Assembly: GCA_032209605.1 (NCBI GenBank)
Contig: JASFXZ010000032.1
Span: forward strand, 5,829,722-5,893,721
Source: Mactromeris polynyma
Lineage: Eukaryota > Mollusca > Bivalvia > Venerida > Mactridae
Reading direction: 5' to 3'
Length of the DNA: 64,000 nt
A model generated the notes under the pieces. That model was not told the origin of the DNA. It ran no database searches and saw nothing but the letters and a program-made list of their open reading frames with translations. Made by a program: the position numbers and the translations under genes. Every line of letters begins with the position of its first letter. Position 1 is the stretch's first letter. This document shows, one piece after another, positions 52,793-64,000 of the stretch.

Positions 52793-55183
52793 AACGTTGC
52801 GTGAGAACTAGTGTGCCCCACCCGCACAAAATACTGTTAATATGTTAAATAGTGCTTGGAATTTCTATATTCTTGCTGATGGATTGAATTCTCCTCTTCT
52901 GAATTTACCCACCGTTAGCTTGTGAACCTGTTGTGATAATGTGTCAGATGAACAGATTTTATGTGATTTTGTATATGGCGATAAACATTGCAATATTGTT
53001 CGATTTCTTGTTATAGCGACGTTGGACTTACATGCCTGCAAGTGTCATACAATTCTTTTTATGTTGTTTTACTATACTTGCAAGCCACATTGATTTTTTA
53101 CGACATTTCACGCTGTTGGTATGGCTTCGTTTGTAGTGGACAGTATTTCTGATGAAATCTATTACTTATTAAAGTTGCTATGTTTTTATAAGCTGATTGG
53201 TGCATAAGTTAATTGTTTTTAATATTTTGTTCTTAAACTGATGTAAACACGACAGCTTGTTCTGTTCTGTTCTGTGAAAAGGTTTAATGATAATTACAAA
53301 TTGGTAAGAAAACATTATTATAATTGGCCAGTAATGTAATACCAGCCCTGGGTTCAGTAAAGGTGTTTGCGACTAACGTTTTGTAACGTTTGCAATTTGG
53401 TTCCCCGTGTGCAGTGAATGTGATACAGTGGGTCAGGGATACAATACAAAACAGTTTTGTAACATTCACAATTGTTAGCCGTAACTGAACGCAGGGCAGT
53501 TGCCTCCAAGCCATAAATATGTACATTGTTTTACAAACTCTATTTTTTGTAATGAATGAACCGGTTTGTAAGGTAGACAATGATTCTGTGTGTTTTAAAT
53601 TTATTTTATGTCAAACAATAAATAAATTGATAATGCATTTTTTTAATTATTCTCAAAGGTAGTAGTGAAAACAAGAAGCATTTAAGTATATCCTTAATCT
53701 TAGTGGATTTCCTTCATTAATTACATACAAATTGTCATAATGTCTATTTTTTTTTATGTTAATCTCAGAGAAATCTGATCTTAGTAACAAGACTGGTATT
53801 TATGTTAGAAAATATGTTACTTTTGAATTGATGAATTTCATGCCATGTTTTAAGGATATTAGAATTTTCAAATTTGTTTATTTACGTTTGTGATATAATG
53901 CTTTCAGGGGTATCATTAATTCATTTGCATACCATATATCTGCTTAGAAATTCAACATTTTTGCCCATTTGTCAGAGTTATTGAACTTTAGATCTCCTAA
54001 CAGTATAATCAGATTTTTAAAAAATAGATCTGATGGTTTCCATGGAGATAGCCTCTTTTATGCTATCTCCATTCAAGTGACCTCATCTGTTACTGTCAAA
54101 ATTTTAATAAGATTTTGTTCTCATAGTTTTAACAGCGATATACTTCAGGTAAATAATTTGCCCTTCTTTTATGTATTGACCTTTAATCAAAACAGGCATA
54201 GTATACTAAAAAGTAGTTGAAGTATTTTAGTTTAGACAAATGGATGGCATTTTATAACAACCTTTAAAATACTATATCAAAATAAGAACTTTCATACCCT
54301 CTGGTGAAATCAGAGATCTGAAATAGCGCCATTCTATCTATGCCGGTCATCTGTTTTAAAGATATTTCTTGTGTTGTATAAAGATACTGGAGATAAAACG
54401 CTGCATAAAGCAAGCTGCTGTCCATGATTTAAAGAATTGTCTCGTCAGATGTTGCCATCCTACATACTGACCCTTAGGTTTAAAGTGCTACATTTCATTC
54501 CTTTTATAGTTTATATATAAACCGTGAATAGTGCAATGTTCATGAATTGGGCAATGTAGAAAAATGTTTGCCATTTTGGTGATGAAAATGTGTTGTGTAT
54601 AACTAAATGATGAGGTTTTGGTGAATTTTGTTATATCATACATGTGAACCCGGATTTGACGGGCCACTCCCGCTCTCCCGGCCACAAGGTGCGATCTCCT
54701 GATTTTTGTTATGTTTTTTTTAGTTCATTCCTGATTGGTTCGCTGAAATTACTTGTCAAACTGATTACCGGAATTGCTTAAATCCGGATACCAGTCAGAA
54801 AATCATACATACCATGTTTTTGGGGTTATATAGACCCTTTCAATTATGGAATCAAGCGCTTGGTGACACTGATCAAAATACGACACGATCTTCGCTTGTC
54901 ATGTTTTCATTCAAGTTTCAGTCGTTTCTATTGCATTCAGACATGACAATTGGCACTGAAATTGTTAATTGGTGACTTTTTTACATGGATGACCCCTAGA
55001 TTATGAGTTGATTGGCAGAACATTGCTATTAACAGCTTTAATGTAATACGGTTATAGACATCAAATGACAAGATTTCAGTCTTTGAAAAATCTCCTGCAT
55101 TGAGTCTCAATCTCCCGTTTTTCGGGGTGCAATCTCCCGATTTGCATTCTGAATAGGTTCACATGTATGTTATATCTCAGACC
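52793..55183 (+). other. 3' UTR and flank of the ZCCHC14-like gene
   Basis: No coding stretch after the TAG. Two overlapping AATAAA signals lie at 53,617-53,626, giving a 3' UTR of about 0.84 kb. Beyond that the DNA is AT-rich and unassigned; a longer UTR cannot be excluded. Confidence 0.45.
53617..53626 (+). terminator. candidate poly(A) signals of the ZCCHC14-like gene
   Basis: Two overlapping AATAAA hexamers (AATAAATAAA), about 825 bases after the stop codon. Confidence 0.45.
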
Positions 55184-55446
55184 AGGGCCCGTATTCACAA
55201 ATGTTTTATGACAGGATTTCATACTTAGACTTTAAAATTGCAAAAATTTAATTTACAAGCCAGTCGTTTTCACTATATTTAAACAGATAAATTTTTGCCT
55301 GAATATGTCTTGTTACTCGCTCTACAATTTAGCCATGTTTTATTAAAATATATTATGTAACAATAATGTAGGAACAAAATAAAAAATTACCATTTTAAGT
55401 CTTAAGTCCGAGATTCAGTCTTGAAACGTTTGTAAATACGGGCCCT
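55184..55446. mobile_element. palindromic-end MITE (CCCGTATTCACAAA family), copy 2
   Basis: Left AGGGCCCGTATTCACAAATG; right, inverted, AGGGCCCGTATTTACAAACG. The TIR continues inward with TTAGACTT/AAGTCTTAAG and GATTCAGTCTTG. Same family as 18,803-19,075. Confidence 0.85.
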
Positions 55447-56391
55447 GTCCTATGTTAAATATAGAGCAATATTTTCATACTTTAAAACTTGATACTATTG
55501 AATACTGCCCTTTGAATGTGCGTTGTATGCCACTCCTTAGTTTTTGAAGTGCTACAATTTATTCCTTTTTTAGTTTAATTATGCATATATTTTATACATA
55601 TTAATATCCGTTGGATACAGCTGAATTGTAGTTATATCAATTTTACATCAAGAGTTGTGGCCCTTGAATTACATTCAAGATCAAAGTTTGTTGTCTGTGC
55701 CAATAAATCAATAATTAATGAATCACATGTTATCTCTGTAAGACGTATTTATTGTTAAAATATTTGGGGTTTATGTTCTTGGCTCAAAAAAAAATGTTGT
55801 TAGTCAAAATTTTATAATCATTATTTATTTCATTATACTAATCATGGGCTGTCGTTAGTTCTTCTCCTCATCATTTTTTACATAAACATATTGTTTTCTC
55901 AATACAAGAAAAACATACCATTCATTTTTGTTTCAAATTTTCAAGTTTGTTTTTGCTCCTATGATGTTCGATTTTTTTTTTATACTGTGTGAAGTACTGC
56001 ATATGTATGACTGTTAGTATTATTCAAGGATCTTCATAGACAATTATAGATTAAATGTCTCCGTTTTATGTATTTGTCAAAAACTGCATGGAGTAATTTT
56101 TCAAAAACTTTTAATTATATTTGAAAAATCAAGTGTTCAGACTATTAGAAATTCGACTGTCACAGTCTCATAGTAAAATTATCGGTAGTCAAATTATAAG
56201 ATAATCTAATATTTGTTATTTCATAATTGCATTACTACGACAAATTCATTGAACGAATGGCCGCTATGGAAGTGGAAGAACGTAGTCAATAGAAATCTGT
56301 TCATTCATGTTGTTAGATGAAAGCTAAACCAGCCTGTCTGGTTCTTTATAAGAATGTAGGTAGACTAGTTTCGCTTTCACCTATCGATGTA
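55447..56391. other. unassigned DNA
   Basis: AT-rich, no gene or repeat family recognised. Confidence 0.45.
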
Positions 56392-56671
56392 CAGTAAAAT
56401 CTTACTTAATTAAAGACCACCTCAATAATAAGACCACCTTGAAATTAAGAACACAATTTTCAAGTCCATTTTCACTGTTTTTGCTCTATTCAATCTCAAT
56501 ATTAAGACCACTTTTATAAGAAGACCAGTTTCAAGGGTCCCAAGGGTGGTCTTTTTATTGAAGTTATTCGGTATTAAATCAATATTATTCAACCTCAATA
56601 TTAAGACCTTCTCAATAAAAAGACCAGTTTTCAAGGGTCCCAAGGGTGATCTTATTATCAAGGTTTTAGTG
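56392..56671. mobile_element. MITE, CAGTAAAACCTC family, with duplicated right half
   Basis: Left CAGTAAAATCTTACTTAATT, right AGGTTTTAGTG, TA on both sides. The segment GACCAGTTT.CAAGGGTCCC appears twice (about 56,522 and 56,621), so the right half has been duplicated. Confidence 0.82.
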
Positions 56672-57162
56672 TACTTTATTCTCTAGTCCCGACGACTGTG
56701 TTATTGGTTTTGTTAAAATTGTGCCAAACTTTTTGTTGCTTGGCCTAATTAGTGTTTGTATGATCAAAATCACTTGCCGTGTGATATGGCTAAACATGTT
56801 ACAAATATTTCTGTACCATCAGAAATTTATTTAGATATATTTCTATGCTAAGACTATACTAAAAATGATATTTTTGGTATCTTCACTGACCCACCAAAGT
56901 GGGCGCGGTATGGAGGCGTGGCCCCATCTCAGATTTTTTCTTACCTGTTGCAAGCAAGAGATTTGTTTGTTTAAAAATAAAAAAATGTTTTCTCAAGCAT
57001 AATTTTACCAAGTGTCAGGTGCTTAAATGCCTCTAGTAGATCATATTAAACAAATATTTTTGCTACATACTTACCAAAACATAGCTTTGGTTTAAATGAC
57101 CTATTTATTGATGCGTAGAATCTAACTACTTGTAATGAGATGCTGCACATACTACTTTACTT
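56672..57162. other. unassigned DNA
   Basis: No gene recognised. The segment GTATGGAGGCGTGGCCCCAT near 56,910 is a GC-rich island of unknown nature. Confidence 0.4.
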
Positions 57163-57642
57163 AGACTGCAACGGTTTCACGTATTTGTACGGACTACATA
57201 GACTGCAACAGTTTCACGTATTTGTACGGACTACATAGACTGCAACGGTTTCACGTATTTGTACGGACTACATAGACTGCAACGGTTTCACGTATTTGTA
57301 CGGACTACATAGACTGCAACGGTTTCACGTATTTGTACGGACTACATAGACTGCAACGGTTTCACGTATTTGTACGGACTACATAGACTGCAATGGTTTC
57401 ACGTATTTGTACGGACTACATAGACTGCAACGGTTTCACGTATTTGTACGGACTACATAGACTGCAATGGTTTCACGTATTTGTACGGACTACATAGACT
57501 GCAACGGTTTCACGTATTTGTACGGACTACATAGACTGCAACGGTTTCACGTATTTGTACGGACTACATAGACTGCAACGGTTTCACGTATTTGTACGGA
57601 CTACATAGACTGCAACGGTTTCACGTATTTGTACGGACTACA
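57163..57642. repeat. 37-bp minisatellite, 13 near-identical copies
   Basis: Units AGACTGCAACGGTTTCACGT then ATTTGTACGGACTACAT. Only single-base variants occur (CAACAG, CAATGG), so the array is young or homogenised. No spacers. Confidence 0.97.
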
Positions 57643-58488
57643 GGGTTTTGTGACGGATACTTAAAGTAAAACTGTCTGTATATATGATCCCAATTTGTAA
57701 CATGAATTTTTACGTGGACTTTATTCATATTTGTTGAATTTGAAAAACAGCCATGGTATTGAAAAACGTCATGTTTAAGGCACTTATAGTATTTGTGCTC
57801 CCTTTCGTAATTATGTGATGTATTTAAAATTTTAGGGCAAATCAATAAAACTGTTAGACAGTTCATTGTTACATTGTTATAAAAAAATTTGTGTGGTATA
57901 TGTGTGTTCACCCTTTCATTGAAGTCTATTTCATTAATTAAATGTCTTAATTATGGTACCACCAAGCAATCGAAATTGTACACGTTTAATATCAACTTCA
58001 CAGAACTCATTAAATGAAAATGGTGATTTTTTTGTGATTCTGTTTAACCTGCTCATATTTAGTTGGTTTTTAAAAAAAAACATGATTGAAATTTTTTGGT
58101 TTAAATATGTATATATTTTTGTTTGATTTTATCAAGTATGAAAACTGATTATGTGTGATATTGATTTTGTAAATGTTGCGCAGTTTGTGATGTACGAGTG
58201 TGCATGCTTGTTTTACCGGCTTTTGTATGTACAACATTCCTAGAATGGATGACTACGAAACTTTTATTTTATTTCGGATTAAAGAACAAAATCATGGAGT
58301 TATTTGTGAAATAAAATGAACCCCTTCCCTTCTTAATCTGCACACTTTATCTCCCTTAACGATACATTAATCAATGCCTTCACCTAAGTCAAGTTGTGAT
58401 TTGAATAAAAAAGAACGTTACACCTTGAAATCATGGTCATTGATTTTTTCGGCACAGCCGTATTAACATGGTTTTGCTTTTTACATAA
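57643..58488. other. unassigned DNA
   Basis: AT-rich. A 96-codon minus-strand frame at 57,621-57,911 shows no motif. Confidence 0.45.
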
Positions 58489-58743
58489 TTATCAGTGTTG
58501 TGTAAACCAAACATAATTTACGTAACCACCAAGGCAATTTCTCTTCAACCGAACAACGTTTGTAACCTTGATGCGGATTGGTTAACCTTTTGATGAAATC
58601 CATTGAATTTCGGTCAATTTACCGAAATCCATTTTGGATGTGGAGTCCCCAGCAAACATATAGGCATTTTTTTTCTATTGCACAACAAATCTTGACCTTC
58701 AAATTGTGCCGACCATCTTTTTTCAAGATATTTCTTGTTTTTA
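58489..58743. repeat. dispersed repeat, copy B
   Basis: Matches 1-255, same orientation (AACAACGTTTGTAACCTTGA, GCACAACAAATC). Downstream of about 58,743 the similarity stops, marking the right boundary of the element. Confidence 0.8.
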
Positions 58744-58913
58744 ATTTCTGATTTCTATTGAATTTATTTTTCATTCGCCACTTTCATTAGTCTTGTTTTC
58801 TGAAATATAACCAGGACAATGTCAGTAGCTCATTTATTAAATCTAAGATAAACAAGTTTGATCAAATAAAACACTGTTAAATGTTCATGATGGCAGAGAA
58901 CTCAGTACTTTTT

Positions 58914-59079
58914 CAAGGGAGACAACTGTGTAGGAGATGGTTCCTCTATCCCAACTTTGTAAAGGGAGACAACTGGGTGGGAGATTGTTCCTCTATCGAA
59001 TTTGTAAAGGGAGACAACTGGGTAGGAGATTGTTCCTCTATGTACTTTGTAAAGGGAGACAACTGGGTAGGAGAAAGTT
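58914..59079 (+). repeat. 45-bp tandem repeat, 4 copies, open frame
   Basis: Units AAAGGGAGACAACTGGGTAG then GAGATTGTTCCTCTAT. As 45 is divisible by 3, the frame stays open through the array and encodes 15-residue repeats (F-V-K-G-D-N-W-V-G-D-C-S-S). The ATG-started frame 58,881-59,183 ends in a hydrophobic tail. No gene is claimed. Confidence 0.85.
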
Positions 59080-59193
59080 ACTTTCTGTGGATCCTTGGCA
59101 TTATATTAATTCTCATGTTCCGATTTGTAACTGCAAAAATACTGTTTGTGAGATGCTTCACAATATTTTTACTGTTGTTTTGACACCAGTATA

Positions 59194-59620
59194 CACTGAA
59201 CAAAATTTCTAAACGTCCAGTTGGTATTTCATTGAAACAAATGTACACATTGGCGCCTATTGAACAGACAGGCAACCTAAAATATTAATAGAAAGTGGTC
59301 ATGACTTGAATCGATTAATTAATTTATAAAAAGTAAGTCATACCTGTCTAATTGGAGTACCAGCATCAATCATACTAACGGCCCTGGCGCGTTCTTCAGT
59401 GGTTATTCTCGCCATCTTTTCTGATGTTCGTGTTGGACACACAACATGGGTTGCATTGAAATGAAATTTACCGCTTAGTACACAGTACACGTGATCCTCT
59501 TTGTAAAGGTCAATAGAGTACTATGTTTAATACATGAATGCCAAATTATAAGTCGGCATATATAACATTTTTCTAAAATTTGTATTTTATTACATGGACG
59601 TTTAGAAAATTTGTTCAGTG
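59194..59620. mobile_element. internally deleted Tc1/mariner-type element
   Basis: TIRs CACTGAACAAAATTTCTAAA and, inverted, CACTGAACAAATTTTCTAAA, each continuing into CGTCCA. TATA flanks both ends, consistent with TA insertion. Length 427 bp, with only the start of a transposase left inside. Confidence 0.88.
59338..59415 (-). pseudogene. Tc1-like transposase N-terminal remnant
   Basis: ATG at 59,415 opens 25 codons, M-A-R-I-T-T-E-E-R-A-R-A-V-S-M then I-D-A-G-T-P-I-R-Q, the first helix-turn-helix of a Tc1-like transposase. A stop follows at once, where the rest has been deleted. Confidence 0.7.
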
Positions 59621-60099
59621 TATAGTACATGATGTTTAGGAGTGAGGAGTAGTGTGCGTTTACAAGTATGATGTCAGTATTTGTAGATATTTGTATAAAT
59701 TAAGATCTACTTAATCATGACAAATTGTTCTTAATGGAAATACCAGTTTGATAATCCTACCGTGAGGTATGTTGTATAGTTTTATTTAGTGCTGGTGTAG
59801 TACTTTCATTTAGTGCTGGTGTAGTACCTAAGGAGCGCTTTGTTTTATACTTGTTTTCAGTGACATTGTTTCGTGCATAATGTTGGCAATACAGTTTAAG
59901 GGTAGTATTGTATAGATCAATTCACGACCAGACCTAGCAAGGTATTAATGAGGGCATGTTTATGATTCTATAGAGTATTATTTAAGTGATGTTTTCTGTT
60001 AGGCCTTCAAACACTGGCCACATGACAAGGTTAACATGAGTTCTATTTGGGTCAGAATGATTATTTTCGTCTAAAATGATACTATTAATGAGGGCATGT
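59621..60099. other. unassigned DNA
   Basis: A short duplication of TTTAGTGCTGGTGTAGTA lies at about 59,787 and 59,807. Otherwise nothing recognised. Confidence 0.4.
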
Positions 60100-60262
60100 T
60101 GGTATTCCCCTCCCCCTCCAAGTCCAGTGTGGTACGGGTCATGTTGGGTCACAAAGTAGGTCACAAGGTCAACTCATTGAAAATCTTCTTGGACTCTCTT
60201 GAGGCCAACATGGCAATATACTCCGGTGAGCGATATAGGGCCACCATGGCCCTCTTGTTTTA
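60100..60262 (+). mobile_element. 3' end of a bivalve-type interspersed element
   Basis: GGTCACAAGGTCAACTCATT, then GAGGCCAACATGGCAATATA, then GTGAGCGATATAGGGCCACC and ATGGCCCTCTTG. This ending is familiar from non-LTR-type elements in bivalves. The 5' boundary is not visible. Confidence 0.5.
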
Positions 60263-61234
60263 AAACTTGTAGAGTTCCCTTCAACATACGGATAATAACC
60301 CATGCTCCACTTAATTATTGAGCGAGACCATTTCTAGCGTAGCTGTTTTAAATGACAAGCAGTTAAACTGTGCTTCACTAACATTCATTGTGTTAATGAC
60401 AGTTTTGTGCCATTTTTAGAAAGATCACAATTCATGCCATCACTTGATACGAAACTGGCCTATATTGCATAAAAGAATGTTTCTTTCATTTGTCCGAGAC
60501 CTTATTGAGGATTTGGTGCAATTTTATTTGAACGGCTTCCGTACAGCAACTGAGTTACATTGTTTTAGCTCTAAACCTTATGATCTAAGTAAGAAAACAA
60601 TGAATTTTTAATCTTAGATTTCTTTGAAAAGTATGAAGTATCAAACTACTAGTAATTTGTTAAGTCGGTGTAGTTCTGTATTAAAATTTATAGATTTACA
60701 CTACAGCAACATCAAGCTGCATGTTTCTGTTTTTTAAACCCCGTGTTCATAAATAATTTTAAATATAATCGTACTAAGAAATCGCCAGTTAACTTCTCAG
60801 TAGTATATGATAAAATCCACATAATGTCTTCAATGTTGACCTAAACGAATAAATTTTTACCAAGACTTGCACTGTGACTGTAATTTATATTTTGTATGTA
60901 CTAAAGATTGGGGGCAAAATTTTTGTTACTATGTCAATACCACAACTAAGTTACAATAGTTTAGATTCTAACCCTCACATTTTGCACTCGATGTTGGTAC
61001 GTTGTTACAATGAAGGTTTTATGCTCACGTGTACAGTTGTACCGACCTTGAATAACTCTGTGTACACTTGCAATGTTCAGCAAGTGATGGTACGGTAGGT
61101 TTGGCAGAATTTTCATTATTGTGTCTCAAAATTGTCTAAACCTGGGTCATATTTGTGAATTGTGCATCTAGTATTATTATGGTTGCTATGGAGACAGATT
61201 GATTGTTTACAGTTAGGACCGTTAGGCGTATGTT
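60263..61234. other. unassigned DNA
   Basis: No gene or repeat family recognised. The 74-codon frame 60,874-61,098 lacks motifs. Confidence 0.4.
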
Positions 61235-61440
61235 GTAGTTCATTAATTCAAAGTTAGTGCTAACCTCTTGAGCTGAAGGTTGTGGGTTCGTACCCAGTCA
61301 TTTCTTCGAGTGCAAGTCTTCCTTGGTATTCAAAATTTCTGAATGGGGCGAGAGTACTGGTTAGAAACCCCGGAATCAGCCATCATGTATGATTAATTTG
61401 AGCTGAAATAACTGTTTCAATATCAGAGTGATATTGACTC
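61235..61440 (+). mobile_element. tRNA-derived SINE-like sequence
   Basis: GTGGGTTCGTACCC is box B-like, preceded by a weak box A region (TTAGTGCTAACCTCTTGAGC). The body (TGAATGGGGCGAGAGTACTG, GAAACCCCGGAATCAGCC) has no second copy in the window. Confidence 0.45.
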
Positions 61441-62004
61441 AGCCATTTTCAAACTATGACCGATTCCGTAGTGTACAAGCCAGTTAGGTACTTGTCAGGT
61501 TGTGCGTTATTAGTTCTGCACCCAAATAATGATATGATTGTACGGTTTATTGGTTTTACTTCCAAATTATGCCATGTAGGTTTTTAATCTCATACAAATG
61601 TGCGGCCTTGAAAGTAGATTTTATTAAAATGCATTTCAAAGTCAAATATGATTCATAACGTGTCATTGAAAGAGGGTGTTGCTCTTAGGAAGCTAATTTT
61701 GACATCCACTTTGTTAATTTTTCGTATTTTTTTATCATTCATTTTACATTATATCAAATAATTGAAATCAAACAGACATCCAAAAAATTGTACTTACATT
61801 TGATGAAACCCATTTGTAGTTAATTATTTTATGAGGTAAAGAATCATTAATGTATATATGTTGAAGAGGAATGATTTAATGAAAGTATTACATATTTAAT
61901 GTTGGCTGTGTGTTTGGTTGTGTTTATGATCTTAATCGCTAAAGCAATTAATATTTTTAACAACACGATTTAGTCTTTTGTCTGTTTTCATGATTGATTA
62001 CGTA

Positions 62005-62783
62005 CAGTCGACCCTTGTTATGATGAATTTTTCCCGACGCCAGAAAAATACTTTGATTCAACGAAAATGCAACATAAATGTCGATATGTTATTGGCATTT
62101 TAATGTTGGCATTGAATGAATGACTAGTTAGTGATAACTGCCATAATTGTGTGTTTAGAATGACTAAGTCATCATATTATTTGTACATTCTTTTGATGAA
62201 ATTATTGCTAACATTGACATGTTTGCAATGAAGTACAAGCTTTTAAAAACCATTCATATCAGTAAGTATGTGTTAGAAATAGGGATATTCGTATATTAGT
62301 TTGTACGTCTGAATATTCGAATTTTGATTCGGCATTCGAATATTTGATAAAATATATATTTTCAATTTAAAAGCTAAATGATGGGCATTATCGCATTGAA
62401 TGACAATAATATCTACAGGTGTTAATTAACATGTCATGTTGTATATTTTGGGGCAAGAGAGATATAACACTCTGGTGATGACACCAAGGCCCTGAAAGTA
62501 TTAGTAATTGTGGGGAATTTTTATTACTTAAGTGATCAGTTTAAAACACAAAACTGGTAAGCATAAAGTTAAACTTCCAATTAATTTCAAATGTATTATT
62601 ATTAAATAAAAAGGTCAAATGTTTGAAAATTTGTTTGGAAGATTGACCTAACAAAAAACGTTGCAAGACCTAAACATAATGATAACCAACAAAATTTCTC
62701 ATTGACGAAGAAGGAATCAATGTGACATTTTGCTATAACATTAAATTTGTCTTAATTGACATCACCACAACGAGAGTCGACTG
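62005..62783. mobile_element. non-autonomous TIR element (CAGTCGAC type), 779 bp
   Basis: Left CAGTCGACCCTTGTTATGAT, right (inverted) CAGTCGACTCTCGTTGTGGT, TA on both sides. No transposase frame. The inner palindromic stretch GTCTGAATATTCGAATTTTG then ATTCGGCATTCGAATATT at 62,310-62,355 suggests a further hAT-like insertion. Confidence 0.8.
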
Positions 62784-63268
62784 TATTAGCTGAATGAAAA
62801 TTGTAATTAATAACTTCAAAGTTATTTTAGTGGCAATTTACCCCTTGCAATCCAGCATGTTCTCTCTTGATTGTCCTTCTATATGCTTGTGTGATGATTT
62901 TTGTGATATTTTTGGGGCGACTTTGATGTTGAAACCGTATTTTGTTACCCTGTGTATGTGTCAAGTTTTTGCATGCGTTTCAATTTGGTTTTTATTGTTG
63001 ACACTGTTAGCATCCATATTATGCATTGAAAGCAGTCGTTGGTGAGTTTCACATCGAGACATGTTGATATTCAGAGGGTGACCTTGCCAATGTTTTTCGC
63101 TATTGTTGAATGTTAGTTCCATGGGAAAATTATAAACTGGCTGTATTTATGTATAAAATACATGTTCACTTGAAGAAAAAAATGTCAAAATTTGGAAACA
63201 AGATAAAAAAAATAAAATAAATGATCTATTGAATATTCTTGTGTTTCTTATGCTTCCTTTACAAATTG
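62784..63268. other. unassigned DNA
   Basis: An 83-codon frame at 62,794-63,045 is hydrophobic and Cys-rich but lacks a recognisable family or splice sites. Confidence 0.4.
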
Positions 63269-63619
63269 TATGATGTATGTATGATGTGGTACATGTACGT
63301 ATGATGTGACACATGTATGTATGATGTGGAACCTGTACCAATGATGCAGCATCTGTACCAATGATGCAGCACCTGTACCAATGATGCAGCACCTGTACCA
63401 ATGATGCAGCACCTGTACCAATGATGCAGCACCTGTACCAATGATGCAGCACCTGTACCAATGATGCAGCACCTGTACCAATGATGCAGCACCTGTACCA
63501 ATGATGCAGCACCTGTACCAATGATGCAGCACCTGTACCAATGATGCAGCACCTGTACAAATGATGCAGCACCTGTACCAATGATGCAGCACCTGTACCA
63601 ATGATGCAGCACCTGTACC
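63269..63619. repeat. 20-bp minisatellite, about 17 copies
   Basis: Units ATGATGCAGCACCTGTACCA, nearly perfect from 63,340, and degenerate at the left (TATGATGTGGTACATGTACG). Since 20 is not a multiple of 3 and the unit has no stop in the minus-strand frames, three overlapping antisense frames stay open. None is a gene. Confidence 0.97.
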
Positions 63620-64000
63620 TAATATGTACCTACTTCAATAACTGACCCTTAACAAAGATACGCTATGGCTGCAATGAAGACAGCAACTTTTGTATCAATA
63701 AATTGTGCACTAACAGTTCATAACAGAAGTACATTATTAAGTTTTAAAAAAAACCAATCATAAATTTGGCTTTATAAAACTTGTTTTCAAAAACATGTGT
63801 ATTTTATCATTTACATAAACAGTAATCCATGAAACCTGCATGTCCTCAATATAAAAATACAGTCATACATCTCTCAAGTTTATTACAATACAGAAAAAAC
63901 AATCAAAAACCAAATCCATATTAGTCAGTCTTTCGTAACCAATAAATCACTTTGCTTTATTCTTTCTAACAACATTTGGATTTTTTCTCTCCCAGTTATT
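63620..64000. other. unassigned DNA at window edge
   Basis: AT-rich, nothing recognised. The opposite-strand runs of TTTATT-like text could be the 3' UTR of a minus-strand gene outside the window, but nothing shows this. Confidence 0.35.

Noticed and set aside
63147..63612. Three long antisense open frames with L-H-H-W-Y-R-C repeats
   Set aside because: They are the same 20-bp tandem repeat read in three registers, with no start context, no splice sites and no family.

Overview
This window is nuclear DNA of an invertebrate animal, most likely a mollusc and probably a bivalve. The genes have many short exons with GT-AG introns. Most of the DNA is non-coding. There are many tandem arrays, small terminal-inverted-repeat (TIR) elements and tRNA-derived SINEs of the kind common in bivalve genomes. 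The species cannot be named from the sequence.

Layout. (1) 1-21.4 kb: no gene I can name. It holds minisatellite arrays (16-, 17-, 30-, 35-, 47-, 67- and 72-bp units), several families of small TIR elements, a SINE, one CpG-rich candidate first exon (9.24-9.49 kb) and one unrecognised open stretch (15.5-15.9 kb). (2) 21,966-29,899, minus strand: a complete 12-coding-exon KLHDC4 orthologue, predicted 660 aa. Its introns carry TIR elements, a SINE and a 33-bp minisatellite. (3) 29.9-33.7 kb: intergenic DNA with a large imperfect inverted repeat. (4) 33,717-52,792, plus strand: a complete ZCCHC14-like gene, 13 coding exons, predicted 1,080 aa. It has a conserved N-terminal region, a PX-like region, a SAM-like domain and a C-terminal CCHC zinc knuckle. 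One intron has a GC donor, and there is a candidate alternative exon. (5) 44,109-49,911, inside the tenth intron of that gene: a nest of transposons. A roughly 0.73-kb hAT-type element with an 8-bp target duplication contains a 5,070-bp pogo-type element, which itself contains a palindromic small element. The pogo-type element has matching TIRs, a TA duplication, an intact 679-aa DDD transposase ending in a PHD finger, and a second open exon that looks HIRAN-like. (6) 52.8-64 kb: 3' flank with more TIR elements, a 37-bp and a 20-bp array, a deleted Tc1-like element and a second copy of the repeat that begins the window.

KLHDC4 and ZCCHC14 are also near neighbours in human (16q24.2), so the pair looks like retained ancient linkage. 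The KLHDC4 product is a kelch-propeller protein of poorly defined role. The ZCCHC14-like product is expected to be an RNA-binding adaptor that recruits TENT4-type terminal nucleotidyltransferases. The most unusual content is the PHD-bearing pogo-type transposon with its HIRAN-like second exon, and the phase-matched pair of candidate second exons in the ZCCHC14-like gene.
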